Shown: in pieces, positions 31,301 through 40,313 of the stretch | Numbering within the stretch: position 1 is the first letter of the stretch | How the letters are laid out: each line of letters starts with the position of its first letter | NCBI GenBank assembly: GCA_004352715.1 | Contig: SCFE01000031.1 | Coordinates: forward strand, 2,008,919 to 2,072,918 | DNA length: 64,000 bases | Source of the DNA: Hofstenia miamia | Taxonomy: Eukaryota; Xenacoelomorpha; Acoela | Reading direction: 5' to 3' | Program-made: the position numbers and the translations under genes | Notes under the pieces: model-generated | Told to the model about the DNA's origin: nothing | The model's input: only the letters and a program-made list of their open reading frames with translations | Database searches by the model: none

Positions 31301-33646
31301 TTTCTGGAAACTAGATCCTGCCAAACAGCTTGCACATCCGAACACAGACTGATAACCGAGTTGCTGTCATTAAATCATTATTTAGAAACTACAATACAGT
31401 CACTAAGAAGAGGAGCTGCATTTTTAGGTGCATCTGTTTCTTCTGTTCGATCTGCTTTAAAAAATGCTGGGAAGAAATGTTTCCATCCTAAAATTGTTCA
31501 GCAGTTGAAATCAACAGAAATCACCAAGAGACGTGAATTTGGTCGAAAAATTCTTGACAAAATTAAAGAATTTCCAACTTTGTGAATCTCATGTTGTTTT
31601 CTGATCAAGCAGTGTTTCACCTTGATGGAGGAGTCAACGTCCACAATGCTTCTCATTGGTATGTGAGTAACCCTCATTGGCTAATTGAGAACTCATTGAA
31701 TTCCCCGAAAACAATTGTATCGGCTGCTATAGGAGACCCTGATGTCATTGGTCCATTCTTTTTCGATAGAAATGTTGACGGAATTTCATATTGGAAGATG
31801 ATGAAATAAAAGTTCTTCTCACCGTTCTGTCATCTTTCTAATGCACGGGAGCTTTTCTTTATGGAGGATAGAGCATCTCCTCACTGGCAAAAGGACGTCA
31901 GGGCATTGCTGAATGAAAAGTTCCTGGGAGGGTGGATTGGATGCGGAGATGCTGAAAACCTTAACAAAACCTGGCTCCCTCGCTCGCCTAACTTCACCCC
32001 AGCGGATTTTTTTATATGAGGGTTTGTCAAATGACTCGTCTACAAGCAAAACTCTAAAAATCTTGATCAACTCGATGCCGCCATTGTCACAGCGTTTCAA
32101 CAGGTTTCACAAAACATGTTATTTGCAACTATGGAAAGCTTTGTGAAGCGTCTAAATTTAGTTTTTGAATGGTGGACACATTGAAATGTAATACATACGA
32201 GATTAGTTGTTTTTATCATTAAACTTAAACAATAATCCTTCGATTGAGACCAAGTTTATTAAAATCGGCTGAGTGGAAGCGATTTTATTAAATTTTTAAA
32301 TCGGGACAGATAAAAAACACCCTATATATATATATATATCCGTGTATTGACAAACGCAAGCGTAAGCGGCATAAAAAATCATAAACGTATGCAGCTATAG
32401 GCAAGGGGATTAAGCGCCTCTTAATGAAAAATCAAAATGTGTCAGAAAACCATTGAGCTAATACCAAATTTTATTATGATGAATGCATTTTGACGTGTTA
32501 CAAATTTCAAAATATTTAAATAAAAAAAAGAGAATTTCATTTGTGCATTGTATATTGCTACTGTTAAGGAATTTCTATGTCAAGAATCGCAAAATATTTC
32601 CGTATTTTTAAAAAGAATCAAATCTAGTATATTGCAGCTAAGATTGATTAGTGAGAATTCTCATGATAAAGTTATTCCTGTATAATCAAAACGTTGATGA
32701 TAAATTAATGAATCACCATAATCTAAGTTTGTACAATGCACAATTTAATGTTTCTGAGCATATTTTGAATGTAGATCAGTATATTTACTGACTTTTTTTG
32801 CAATGTAGGCCTTTGTAGATATTCTTCTATTCTATTCTATTCTTCGTGAAACTGAAGAAAAGTTTCACAAATTTCATAAGTGCTAAAAGCGAAAGCACAT
32901 AAGCACAAGTTGCGATAAGTGAGACTTGAAAAAGCAAAATCGACGATAAGGGAAAATTTATTAAGCGATCAATTCTCTGATATATATATATATATATGTA
33001 CATATACGGCTTTGGATCCAAAGTTTTAAAATATCTACAAGGCACTGGATACAAAAAACGGGCGCAAGATACTATGACAGAGGGCGCTTGATACGGGTCC
33101 AAAAAAAATTTTTTTGAAAAACCTGAAACTCATACATACGAAATAAGACCTCTTTTCCAGACACGCAATGTAAAATTTTTGGATAAAATGAATTATTCTG
33201 GCTTTACATCAAAAAAGGAAAGTGTGGGCCGTGGATACAAATCCCATAGTATCTAGAGCCCGTATATATATATATATATATATATGTACATGTATCTATT
33301 TTTTTCAAACAATTCTTATTGAGTTAGATACAATGAAGATATAAAAGTAAATAGTGTTAGAGATTACACATAAATTAATTCATGCACTTGGATGTAAATT
33401 CCTACCTCCTCCGTTCGAATAGCAAGTTGTGGGAAATCTCCAAACGTTTCCAAGATCAACGGCAAATCCAATGACGGACAATAAAAAATCCGCTTTTTTA
33501 CTCCATGTTACTCTCTCCTCTTTCACGGGCTTATCCGCTGCCGCAACTTCAACTTGTTGTACAAAAGCATCAATTTGAGGATCTTCTTTTGCAACGTATT
33601 TGTAACCTGTCAAATCACGCTGCCTTTCACTGTTCTTATGATCCAT
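14543..33646 (-). CDS. SLC6-family monoamine (serotonin/dopamine-type) transporter, 11 exons
   Basis: Sodium/chloride-coupled neurotransmitter symporter of the plasma membrane, which clears amine transmitter. The exons sum to 1731 bp (576 aa plus stop), normal for SLC6. TM1 reads [13 protein letters not shown] with the Asp that binds the amine group in serotonin, dopamine and noradrenaline transporters (amino-acid and GABA members have Gly there), followed by SNGGGAFLIPY. The second extracellular loop has two cysteines ([12 protein letters not shown]) and an NGS glycosylation site. TM4 [11 protein letters not shown]6 [18 protein letters not shown]8 LITLGLDST and TM10 [14 protein letters not shown] are all diagnostic. 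The cytosolic C-tail after TM12 is very short. Exon 4 (20638-20776) is out of order in the assembly, although splice phases require it between exon 3 (26074-26287) and exon 5 (23131-23265). Serotonin versus dopamine specificity cannot be settled here. Confidence 0.92.
14783..14849. other. Assembly gap (67 N) inside a (TA)n tract
   Basis: TA repeats continue on both sides (about 14770-14782 and 14850-14864), so the gap is probably just unresolved microsatellite. Confidence 0.95.
14865..16505. other. SLC6 intron 10 sequence, nothing recognised
   Basis: AT-rich intronic sequence with no coding pattern or repeat boundary that I can identify. Confidence 0.4.
16506..17062 (-). repeat. Interspersed repeat, copy 2 of an inverted pair
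   Basis: Reverse complement of the repeat at 5774-6328, colinear over its length. It lies inside the last SLC6 intron. The sequence on both sides differs between the copies, so these are independent insertions of one family rather than a segmental duplication. Confidence 0.8.
17600..18120 (-). pseudogene. Possible pogo/Tigger-type (DDE_1) transposase relic
   Basis: Minus-strand translation around 17950-18110 gives [16 protein letters not shown] and, after a break, NFDDTNVTE followed nearby by DPGSR. The NxDETNxTDDPG phrase typifies jerky/Tigger-like DDE transposases at the first catalytic Asp. Frames are broken and the rest is unrecognisable, so this is only a suggestion. Confidence 0.35.
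18400..18750 (+). pseudogene. Mariner-like transposase C-terminus, decayed
   Basis: Plus-strand frames give a PRSPG-like motif and DFWLWE (third acidic region), then [26 protein letters not shown] and, with frame breaks, a final KQGxHLEKLL, which is the usual end of mariner-type transposases. The element ends GTGAACACCC followed by a (TA)n tract, the same terminal logic as the relic at 32322. Confidence 0.6.
18751..18781. repeat. (TA)n microsatellite
   Basis: A pure TA run next to the mariner end. Confidence 0.9.
18784..18845. repeat. 62-nt contig end identical to 21852-21913
   Basis: It reads TAAATTGTAGAATTGAAG... to CTTACAAATAA, identical over 62 nt to the sequence after the next long gap, and is likewise preceded by (TA)n. 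It stops at the N gap inside the exon-10 splice donor. The simplest reading is that the two contig ends overlap. Confidence 0.9.
18846..19419. other. Assembly gap (574 N)
   Basis: Left boundary of an isolated contig, 19420-20830. TA repeats flank the right side (19420-19448). Confidence 0.95.
19650..20225 (-). pseudogene. Probable Tc1/mariner transposase relic
   Basis: Minus-strand translation gives [15 protein letters not shown], then CMVWCDWWQ (compare the usual MVWG), and further on [11 protein letters not shown] after a QD-containing stretch (compare FQQDGAPxHTSK). The order and spacing fit the DDE core of an IS630/Tc1/mariner transposase, but with many stops and frameshifts. Confidence 0.4.
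20638..20776 (-). CDS. SLC6 exon 4: TM4, misplaced in the assembly
   Basis: Acceptor GCTTTAG; the first base A completes the split Leu codon CT|A left by exon 3. It encodes [12 protein letters not shown], then [18 protein letters not shown] and WKGVKSSGK (TM4), ending in phase 0 at donor GTAAAG, exactly as exon 5 needs. It lies on a 1.4-kb contig between two gaps, downstream of exons 5-10 in transcription order, which cannot produce this protein. Confidence 0.9.
20831..21830. other. Assembly gap (1000 N)
   Basis: A round-number gap between an (ATT)n end at 20808-20830 and a (TA)n start at 21831-21851; probably a placeholder of unknown size. Confidence 0.95.
21908..22008 (-). CDS. SLC6 exon 10: loop to TM11
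   Basis: [20 protein letters not shown], then [13 protein letters not shown]. It is separated from exon 9 by a 44-nt intron (22009-22052). Donor GTAAGT. The last exon bases and the donor are duplicated at the contig end near 18840. Confidence 0.9.
22053..22152 (-). CDS. SLC6 exon 9: TM10
   Basis: [17 protein letters not shown], then [16 protein letters not shown]; the Glu is the expected extracellular-gate acid. It ends in phase 1 before GTTTGT. Confidence 0.9.
22267..22398 (-). CDS. SLC6 exon 8: TM8 end to TM9
   Basis: 44 codons from [16 protein letters not shown] to AVPTTTY. It follows a 46-nt intron. Donor GTAAGG. Confidence 0.92.
22445..22557 (-). CDS. SLC6 exon 7: extracellular loop 4 and TM8
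   Basis: [20 protein letters not shown], then [17 protein letters not shown]. Acceptor GTTTAG, donor GTAAGT. Phase 1 to 0. Confidence 0.92.
22860..23091 (-). CDS. SLC6 exon 6: TM6-TM7, GC donor
   Basis: It encodes [19 protein letters not shown] (TM6), [15 protein letters not shown] and TM7 up to VAIKAG. It is separated from exon 5 by only 39 nt. The end GCA G is followed by GCAAGA rather than GT, so the next intron is GC-AG; no alternative GT keeps the frame and the family alignment. Confidence 0.9.
23131..23265 (-). CDS. SLC6 exon 5: TM5 and loop
   Basis: 45 codons, phase 0 at both ends: [20 protein letters not shown], then [13 protein letters not shown]...LKDYR. Acceptor AATTTAG, donor GTAACA. 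Confidence 0.92.
23266..24340. other. SLC6 intron sequence, nothing recognised
   Basis: AT-rich intron with a (TA)n run at 23419-23438. No coding pattern was seen. The misplaced contig 19420-20830 most likely belongs somewhere between here and 26074. Confidence 0.4.
24346..24870 (-). mobile_element. Unidentified element with coding-like frame
   Basis: A GC-rich patch (GGGGCCCC, GGGGCCCG at 24351-24385) contrasts with the intron. On the minus strand, about 24860-24630, a frame reads [33 protein letters not shown], one TAG stop, then [20 protein letters not shown]. The composition looks like eroded protein-coding sequence, probably a transposon, but I do not recognise the family. Confidence 0.35.
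25170..25202. repeat. (TA)n microsatellite
   Basis: A pure TA run in an SLC6 intron; a single N (25132) lies 38 bp before it, marking a patched assembly join. Confidence 0.9.
25508..25529. repeat. (TA)n microsatellite
   Basis: A TA run within the SLC6 intron upstream of exon 5. Confidence 0.9.
26074..26287 (-). CDS. SLC6 exon 3: TM3 and extracellular loop 2
   Basis: It encodes [18 protein letters not shown] (TM3), then the disulfide loop [12 protein letters not shown] and a glycosylation site NGS. Acceptor ACTTTAG, donor GTAATA. It ends in phase 2 (GAA TTT TTT CT). Confidence 0.92.
26939..27073 (-). CDS. SLC6 exon 2: TM1 end to TM2
   Basis: The acceptor TTCTTAG joins G|GT to restore GGG, then [14 protein letters not shown] and [17 protein letters not shown], ending CPALKG. 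The donor is GTATGA. 135 bp, phase 1 to phase 1. Confidence 0.93.
27410..31060 (+). mobile_element. Decayed CR1/Jockey-type LINE in SLC6 intron 1
   Basis: The plus strand, opposite to the host gene, holds a near full-length non-LTR retrotransposon. ORF1: a cysteine/histidine finger ([14 protein letters not shown]... WLCTDC, PHD-like) with a coiled coil, then an RRM-like stretch ([20 protein letters not shown]). ORF2: an endonuclease remnant ([18 protein letters not shown]; later [14 protein letters not shown]) and a reverse transcriptase with [28 protein letters not shown], the catalytic KYADDTYAL near 30420 and a C-terminal [17 protein letters not shown]. Many stops and frameshifts show it is dead. 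No clear target duplication was found. The endonuclease region is interrupted at 28314-28726 by other sequence. Confidence 0.85.
28314..28726 (-). mobile_element. Penelope-like element fragment with GIY-YIG endonuclease
   Basis: Bounded by (TA)n tracts (28315-28345, 28710-28725) with a single N on each outer side. The minus strand encodes [20 protein letters not shown] and INKRFKV, then after a frame break [20 protein letters not shown] and [10 protein letters not shown]. That is the linker, the zinc-binding C..C pair and the YIG-ET core of the C-terminal GIY-YIG endonuclease of Penelope-like retroelements. It lies within the LINE endonuclease coding region, either as a nested insertion or as a mis-assembled contig. 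Confidence 0.75.
31150..32322 (+). mobile_element. Decayed mariner/Tc1-superfamily element
   Basis: Plus-strand frames give an N-terminal DNA-binding region ([20 protein letters not shown], then [15 protein letters not shown]), then the DDE core: [16 protein letters not shown] (first Asp), a SPHW region after MEDRA (second Asp; DGAPPHY in active relatives) and [13 protein letters not shown] (third acid). Two frame changes (near 31585 and 31809) and stops inactivate it. The right end AAAACACCC meets a (TA)n tract at 32323-32339. No matching left inverted repeat was found, so the left end is probably lost. Confidence 0.8.
33002..33262. mobile_element. Short inverted-repeat element between TA tracts
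   Basis: Left end TATACGGCTTTGGATCC and right end (reverse complement) TATACGGGCTCTAGATAC are imperfect inverted repeats, each flanked by (TA)n (32981-32997 and 33263-33285). Size and TA flanks suggest a Tc1/mariner-type MITE. It contains no coding sequence. Confidence 0.5.
33406..33646 (-). CDS. SLC6 exon 1: start codon, N-terminal tail, TM1
   Basis: It starts at the ATG (33646-33644). It encodes about 50 cytosolic residues and then [20 protein letters not shown], the start of TM1. It ends GGA GGA G with donor GTAGGA (phase 1). Confidence 0.93.
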
Positions 33647-33742
33647 TGTATCACTAAATTCATTACTCGTTTGCCATCTGCAGCTAATTACGCTGATTAT
33701 CTTTCAATTTACACAATTGTTTCCAAAATTAATTGGCATTTG

Positions 33743-33744
<2 letters not shown>

Positions 33745-33774
<30 letters not shown>
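33745..33774. repeat. (TA)n microsatellite upstream of the SLC6 start
   Basis: A TA run about 100 bp upstream (minus-strand sense) of the transporter start codon; it may lie in the promoter or 5' UTR. Confidence 0.9.
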
Positions 33775-33777
<3 letters not shown>

Positions 33778-34091
33778 ATATACATATAATCCGCGCTGTG
33801 TCTTCGAAAATGAGGACTGTTAGTGTACAAAGCGCGGAATTCACCAATTTCCTATACAAATCGGGGAAATTGAGGCTTGAACCATTTCTCGTTTTTATGT
33901 GATATTTTTCAATAATAATTATATCGAAGTTTTTCCATATTTTGGGAATTCTAGCATTTTACACATCTTCGTCTAATTAAAACCGGTTAAGTAATGTTAT
34001 CTCTGATTTTCAAAATATATTGATTACAATGATTGCTGTATTACAAAACAATAGAAATTGAGGGAAAGATTCCCATTGTTGTACATCTAGT

Positions 34092-34591
34092 CAGGGGCTC
34101 CCCAAAATTAATTTTATGTTAGAATAATTGCAATAAATTATTTATTTTCATAAAAATTTTATGGTAATTATTTATTTTTGGGAAAAATTTACGGCATCAT
34201 TTATTTTTTATGCGTGATTATGACCATTATTTCTTTCGTGAAAATTTTTATTGCAATTGTTTATGGTAGACTAGATGGAACTATTTTAACCATTTTCTAC
34301 CCAAATGGACTGAATCCTGGCACGTCCAACTTGTCTGAGCTGCTCTTCAGCAAAGCAAAATTGAATTTTGCGTACCTACGACAATGCAAATGGAAACGCA
34401 ATTGTTTTTGTCTATGAATAAGAAACAGTGAGACGCTAAATTTCTTTCTAAAATAATTTAGTTTTCTTGATTATTTTTGACGAAATAATTTATTTTTGGG
34501 GGTCGATTATCAAAATAATTTATTTTTGAAAGAGGGTGCAAAGAACTTTTTTATGTACTCCATTATGGGAACTATTTTTGCGGAGCCCCTG
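34092..34591. mobile_element. 500-bp hAT-type MITE with perfect target duplication
   Basis: The terminal inverted repeats are CAGGGGCTCCCCAAAA and, on the other strand, CAGGGGCTCCGCAAAA. Both ends are flanked by the identical 8-bp direct repeat CATCTAGT (34084-34091 and 34592-34599). An 8-bp duplication with CAGGG-type ends is the hallmark of hAT superfamily insertions. The interior is non-coding and repeats an ATAATTTATTTTTG-like motif several times near both ends, plausibly subterminal transposase-binding repeats. Confidence 0.88.
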
Positions 34592-34759
34592 CATCTAGTC
34601 CTAATCGACATTTGTGCCTTTCAAATTATAGAATTGAAATAACGCGCGGATTATTTTAAAAAATTTCAAATTTCTGGAAGGAATGTATAAATTCGGTTTG
34701 TTGTTTCTAAATAGACTAGATTTCAAGTCATTCATAAAGTTTTAATTTTCTTACTTATA

Positions 34760-35083
34760 TAGGGATGGAATCCGGATAGTGAATTGAATATCTCGAATAC
34801 CGGATAATTTGACTGCCGCTTAGCGGCTAATTTACTGTATACCGAATAATATATTGTTCAATTATTACTGAAAACAACCTCATTCCTCAATTAATATCGA
34901 CCTCTTGCGAATGAAAATAAATAAATATTTTGACGTATATTAAATAGACTGCACTCTGATATGTCAAAAAACTTTTTTTGTTGCAAATCCAGCAAAACAA
35001 GTGAAATTTTACCGGATGCTGGTTATCTAGATCCGATTGTGTAATCGCCGATTTTAAAGATACCGGATTCCGGCACATCCCTG
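34760..35083. mobile_element. MITE with GGGATG...CCGGAATCCGG ends
   Basis: Left end TAGGGATGGAATCCGGATA; right end, reverse complemented, CAGGGATGTGCCGGAATCCGG. These are imperfect inverted repeats about 324 bp apart. CCGGAT and CGGATTCC motifs recur inside. No convincing target duplication is left. Confidence 0.6.
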
Positions 35084-35196
35084 CTTTTTTAATCTTTTTT
35101 TTGGTTATACCGATATAGATTGTCTTCATTAAACTTTGATGGACTATGATTATTTTTAATAATGCTTGATTTGTTAAAATCTCACATCTAACAAGC

Positions 35197-35223
35197 ATAT
35201 ATATATATATATAATATATATAN
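35197..35223. repeat. (TA)n microsatellite with single N
   Basis: A TA run ending in one N at 35223, probably a patched assembly join. Confidence 0.85.
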
Positions 35224-35944
35224 AATAACAAAATTGCGCATTTTGATGTTTAATATAGCTCTTCAGAATTGCTAAATTTAACGATTTATTTGTAGTAAAA
35301 AAGTTTTCAAATGAGTATTTCTAGTGGAAATTTCTATTAAACTGTACAGGATGTCCAATACAAGACAAATGGACTGATGCAGACCCAGCCTTAGAAAGCC
35401 TTGAAAACGTGATTCAGACAGAGTTTCTTGTCCCCACAGGCGTCGGAAATCATTTTTGAGATGTTTTCATCCTTCCAAGCATCTCGTAGCAAAATATTTA
35501 TAGCACATTTCATCTCTAGACGCAAGTCAATAGTAAATAGCTTTAATATTTATAAGTACACAACAAAGTTGCCGTCTTTTTCATACAACCTTATATCTCC
35601 ACAATACACAAGCACGGTAAAACATACAAAAAAGCAAATCAGGCAGCTATAAAAACAGTGTTAATAAATCATGTTGTACATACAGCGGTTATTGAAAATT
35701 TGCGTTTTTTCAAAAATTCACAGGGCTGTAGAAAAGTTTAGGGTAAGCCTTAGGCATTATATTTTGCCTAAATGTGTGCATTGATATCCCAATGCATAGG
35801 CAATTAACGATTTTGCCAAATCTCTTCTCATTAATCAGAAAATAACTTGAACACGCTTTGTACTATGGGGTTAATTTGTACAAAGCCCGGTAAAAACTAC
35901 GCATAAGCGCCGCTTTGTACAATTTCCATAGTACAAAGTGCAGC

Positions 35945-35987
<43 letters not shown>

Positions 35988-36480
35988 AAATTCTGATTAT
36001 TGAAAGATCTGTAGTGGACATTGCAAAATATTCAGATGATATCCTGTCAGTGGGAAAATCTACGATCAATCTGTTAATACAGATTACCAAGTGTATGTAG
36101 CCATAAAAAACGTTATTTTAAAAGTCTATAGTAGGAAACACTGTATAATATTCAAATTTATTATTACACTTCCCAACATTAAGAGAAAACATCATAATAG
36201 CATTTTAACAAGATAGAATTTTTGTACGTACAATCTGTAACAATCAAAACCTCAAATATATACAACATAATTGTCATTCAGTGTATGGAAGCGTTTTTAA
36301 TAAAAATATCTATCGATTTAAGAATGCTTTGTCATAAAATTGCAAATATTGAACTAGTATTCATCTCTGTAGTATACGCACTCCTTTTTTAAAGGAAACG
36401 TTATCATTATTTTCAAACCTTATTGACTATCAATCTTTTTGAGATTTATGTACCATAGTTGTTTTACGATTTTCAAAAGA
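35224..36480. other. Intergenic, nothing recognised except (TA)n
   Basis: No gene is seen. A 34-bp TA tract lies at 35949-35982. Confidence 0.4.
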
Positions 36481-36484
36481 AACT

Positions 36485-36522
36485 CAGGTGCAATGATTAA
36501 AATACGAATATCATTGCACCTT
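36485..36522. other. Perfect 12-bp inverted repeat (hairpin)
   Basis: AGGTGCAATGAT (36486-36497) is followed after a 12-nt spacer by its exact reverse complement ATCATTGCACCT? The spacer side reads ATCATTGCACCT at 36510-36521. It could form a stable stem-loop in RNA or be the core of a small palindrome. Nothing nearby explains it. Confidence 0.6.
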
Positions 36523-39500
36523 TAAATGTTTTACGAATATTACTTTCTAATTTGAAAATTGGCGGCATTTGTTTAGCACTTCCCATTTTTTTTAGTTAAA
36601 ATTGTGTAAAAAATAATACAAACCTTAAAACTCATAAAGCACTGCATTACATGTAAATATACGAGCGCTGATTAAATTTACTATAAGTCGTACTCAATGC
36701 AGTTAAAACAGGTGGTGGGAATAGATGGCGTCCAGTTATGCACCATATTAGAGTAATTGTTTTGTATAGGAACACAATGGGCTTCGGTTTATTTTGACCT
36801 GAGCGACAATAAGATATAAACGTTGCTATGCGAAAGTCCGCTTTTAAATAGACCGTTCCTGACAATATGGGCTTAATATAAGCCAAATTTAATTAACACC
36901 GACAATTAAATTATATTTCTTAATCTATATTGGTTGGTTGTCAGAGAACAACTGCGCCTTAATAAAAACACGGCGCAGAAATTTTAATTCAAATAATTGT
37001 AAATTTAAGTGCTTCATTAAAAGCAATATATTAGCTATTGCATATCAAACATAGTGTAATCAGAAATGGCTTACCCTTACGTATTAATACCATCAGCCAT
37101 TTAAGACTTGAGTATCATGGTAAACTCTTTGTTACACAATCAAACATTATAGATTTCAAGATAAGCAGGTAATGTAAACGCGGTGAAAATAAATCATGTT
37201 CATCATATCTAAAGTTGATTGGCAACGAAAAGTGGCCATTTAGAAACTGTAGTTCAAACCCCTGACAGATTGGTGTCCCAATGATAAATAAAGATACGGT
37301 GCAAAGCCAAATATAAGAGTCGTTTGATTTATTTAATAAATTTCACTTTTATTTGCAATAATCAAATAACAAATATGTAAAAGAAAACTTAGGTTGAAAT
37401 AAATTATTTTGTAACAACACACAAAATGAAATTTTATGCTATGCCGATGATAATGATATACATTGCTAAAAATTTTATACATATATGCAGATGTGACTTG
37501 CATATACGTGTAATAAATAAAGGATCGATTCCAAATCCATTCCATATCTATTGGAATTCTTATGAATCCATCCATGGGATTTCTAACGATTCAGGGATTA
37601 TTATAAAAATAACTAGCAAGTCATCATAGAAAAACATTTGAATTTAAGAACACATATGGATAATATAAGAAAAGACAATGCAACTAAATGAGAGGGGCTC
37701 GGCGGTATACCGTAGCAACTCCAATAGCGTAGTATTTTCTTCTAACACGGTTTTTCGAGAGTATGATGCAGAAATTCTCTTAAAATCTTCGAAGAACTAC
37801 ACGGTTTGTGCGCATGCTATTAATACAGCAATTTGCTAGGTATTTATTAAAAAATAGAGAATAACTCGATAGTGAGCTTATTAGCAGTGATTTATAAAAA
37901 TCTACATAGAGCATCCTTCATAAAATGCAGTATCGATATTCAACACGAATTCTGCGGATCTCGAACCATTTGCAAAATAGATAATCTAATAGATTTACAA
38001 CATACCATCAAAAGATAATTTCGTTGGCATTAACATCTGCGGCGTCAAATTCAGCAGCACTTACCAAATATGCTCTTGTCAACATTACTGTTGAACTAAA
38101 ATTTTGGATCCAAGTACTATCTACGAGTTCTATTCATTGAATGTATCAGATACAAATTTATTTCAGATCCATGAATCAGATATCTATGGACAAATTTTTG
38201 CAAGGTCCATGTATGTTTTTTCACACAACAACCAACATAACACAGCAGCAAAGGAATGTTGTATCACACAACAGGCGCAACACAACAGTCATACATGTAT
38301 TCGTATGATATCCACTAAATAAGAGATTCAAGGATGTCAAGTGCTTAGATGCTTAGACATCCATATTACACCAGGCCAGAATTAATTTAATATTTGCTTA
38401 TATATTGTATTATAGTTACAAATTTACAATACTTAGTAAGCAACATGTGTCCATACTATCTTACTTCAGTATTTAATTTGATTAATAATAGCTAATTTTA
38501 GCACATTTAATCTAAATTACAAGGCAGGAAGAGGGAACGGGACCAAATTTCAAAAGACTGGGCCAGGTCTGATGTTGAGAAATTTATTACAGTACAGAAC
38601 CAAAAATATGTGGTCACGCATTCCTCTATTTTTAATATAATTACATTAAGGAAAATGCTTTGCATTTAAATGCAATTGTTTTGATTATTAAATTTTTGCA
38701 TATGATACAGGTGGGCGCCACCGTCAGCCGACTACTATTGGCGGCGCAGACCCGATAATGTCGGCGGTGGCAGCGCATCCTGCTGAGCGACATCTATAAA
38801 ACTGGATTAGACTGTATAATATTACATATAGAAACCCTAAAAGGCCTATAGCCCTGTAAACACAGCATATGATGCAAGCAGTATTGTGAAGCTATTTATC
38901 TGCAAAAAGGTTCATCATGCGGTTACAGGCAATCTGATTAATAAGACAACCTAATCTAAAATTTAATAAAAGCAATAAAAAAACTAAAACACATTTAACG
39001 TAATAAAAACATAATAAAACGTAATAAAAAAGGGTCAACGTTGGGGAGAACAACTTGTCAATCTCAAACGTCGCTACCACATCAAAGACATTAATTGTAG
39101 TTTCCGTAGTATGACATATTTCGTTTGTCTTGATATAGTTTTAATTATCATTCGGCTCAGCCGTCTAATTTTTGGGCGGCTGGCTGATCGCATTGAGGCT
39201 GGGTTGAGATATTCTATTAAATATAGTTCATATTTAGACCTTAGTGAGATTCATATACATATAAATGATAATTTTACTTAACCCTATTTCCACTAGCGTT
39301 ACTTTTACGTAACAAACTGATTGTCAGCATTTGTTAAGAATTTTATTCATGACTATTAAAAAATATTGAAAGCTTTTACATGGAAACATCTATGGGGTAG
39401 GTCCCGCTCATGCAATGGTGAAGATTACTGCTAAAATATATTCTTATGTCTGATAAACATGTAAATAAGAACTTTTTTCAATGAGAAATCCGGTTTTTTC
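36523..39500. other. Intergenic; one GC-rich hairpin patch
   Basis: No gene is seen. At 38711-38775 a GC-rich patch contains GCCACCGTCAGCCGAC and then GTCGGCGGTGGC, an imperfect inverted repeat; another GGCTCAGCCG/GGCGGCTGG patch lies at 39153-39190. Both may be parts of an eroded MITE. Confidence 0.4.
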
Positions 39501-39518
39501 AAAAATATTCAAATTTTT

Positions 39519-40313
39519 TCAATACCTAATGTTCAGATAATGAGGCGGTCTAATAATCATGAGAACAACAACTACCTTGAAGAATTTTGTTTTTTGAAGA
39601 CAATCTGTGTGAGTCCCGTTCAGACGCGCCGTGTACAAAGTCAGAAGTTGTGGTGCAGTAGAAGGAATTTTTACTTGCTTTGTAATTGTACATGCTGGGA
39701 TGGCCAAAATGGTGGTCAACTGGTGTTTTGTAACACTAAATATAAATAATACAGGTCTCTGTATTGTTGTATGCAGTTATTTATAGAAATGAATTTTATC
39801 AGGTGCCGATATAAATTTTTTAATGTGGGACTCTGGTCGAGTTCTTATATTTTCTATTTCTTTAGCTATGAATACTATTTTTGTTAGAGATGTAGGCCCT
39901 GTTGCTCTGAAGTCAATGGTACCTTTTTCAGATAAGAATAAGTTACCATGGCAATGGCTGCCATTTTGGATTTTTGCATGGCACTTCATGCAAAGAGCCC
40001 TGAATCCAGATCCGACAGCTTTTGATATTTTAGGTGGTGGGAATGCAAACTAGATACAACTAGGCATGTAATAGCCCAATTAAGTTTGGTACTGGAATTC
40101 CTTTCAATAAGAAATTACTCCAATTGAACAATTATCCTCTGTGTCTTTTCTTCTCAACAGTCGGAGGGCGTCATCTTCATCTTCTGATAGTGGTAATCCA
40201 GAAACATTCATTCCGAATTTCAGCTCAATATCTTGAACGATATTTCTTCCTGACCTTTTAGTAGGACCAAAAAACGGAATCATATATGATAGAACTTGAT
40301 TTTCTTTACACAA
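39519..40313 (-). pseudogene. Unidentified minus-strand coding-like series
   Basis: Three consecutive minus-strand frames look protein-like rather than random: one at 40313-40104 with DIELKFGMNVSGLPLSEDED, one at 39989-39777 with MKCHAKIQNGSHCHGNLF and ATGPTSLTKIVFIAKE, and one at 39719-39519 with ITKQVKIPSTAPQLLTLYTA. They could be pieces of one decayed gene or transposon broken by frameshifts. I do not recognise the family. Confidence 0.3.

Noticed and set aside
33002-33262. An enhancer or promoter of the SLC6 gene just downstream of exon 1
   Set aside because: The imperfect inverted termini and TA flanks are better explained by a small transposon; no independent regulatory evidence.
34178-34417. 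A 79-codon frame inside the hAT-type MITE, with hydrophobic stretches
   Set aside because: It lies wholly inside a non-autonomous element of AT-rich repeats; the hydrophobicity follows from T-rich codons.
37225-37290. A tRNA-like B box (GTTCAAACCCC) near 37252 with a TGGCAACGAAAAG upstream
   Set aside because: I could not pair an acceptor stem or anticodon arm; at most a degenerate tRNA-derived SINE piece.
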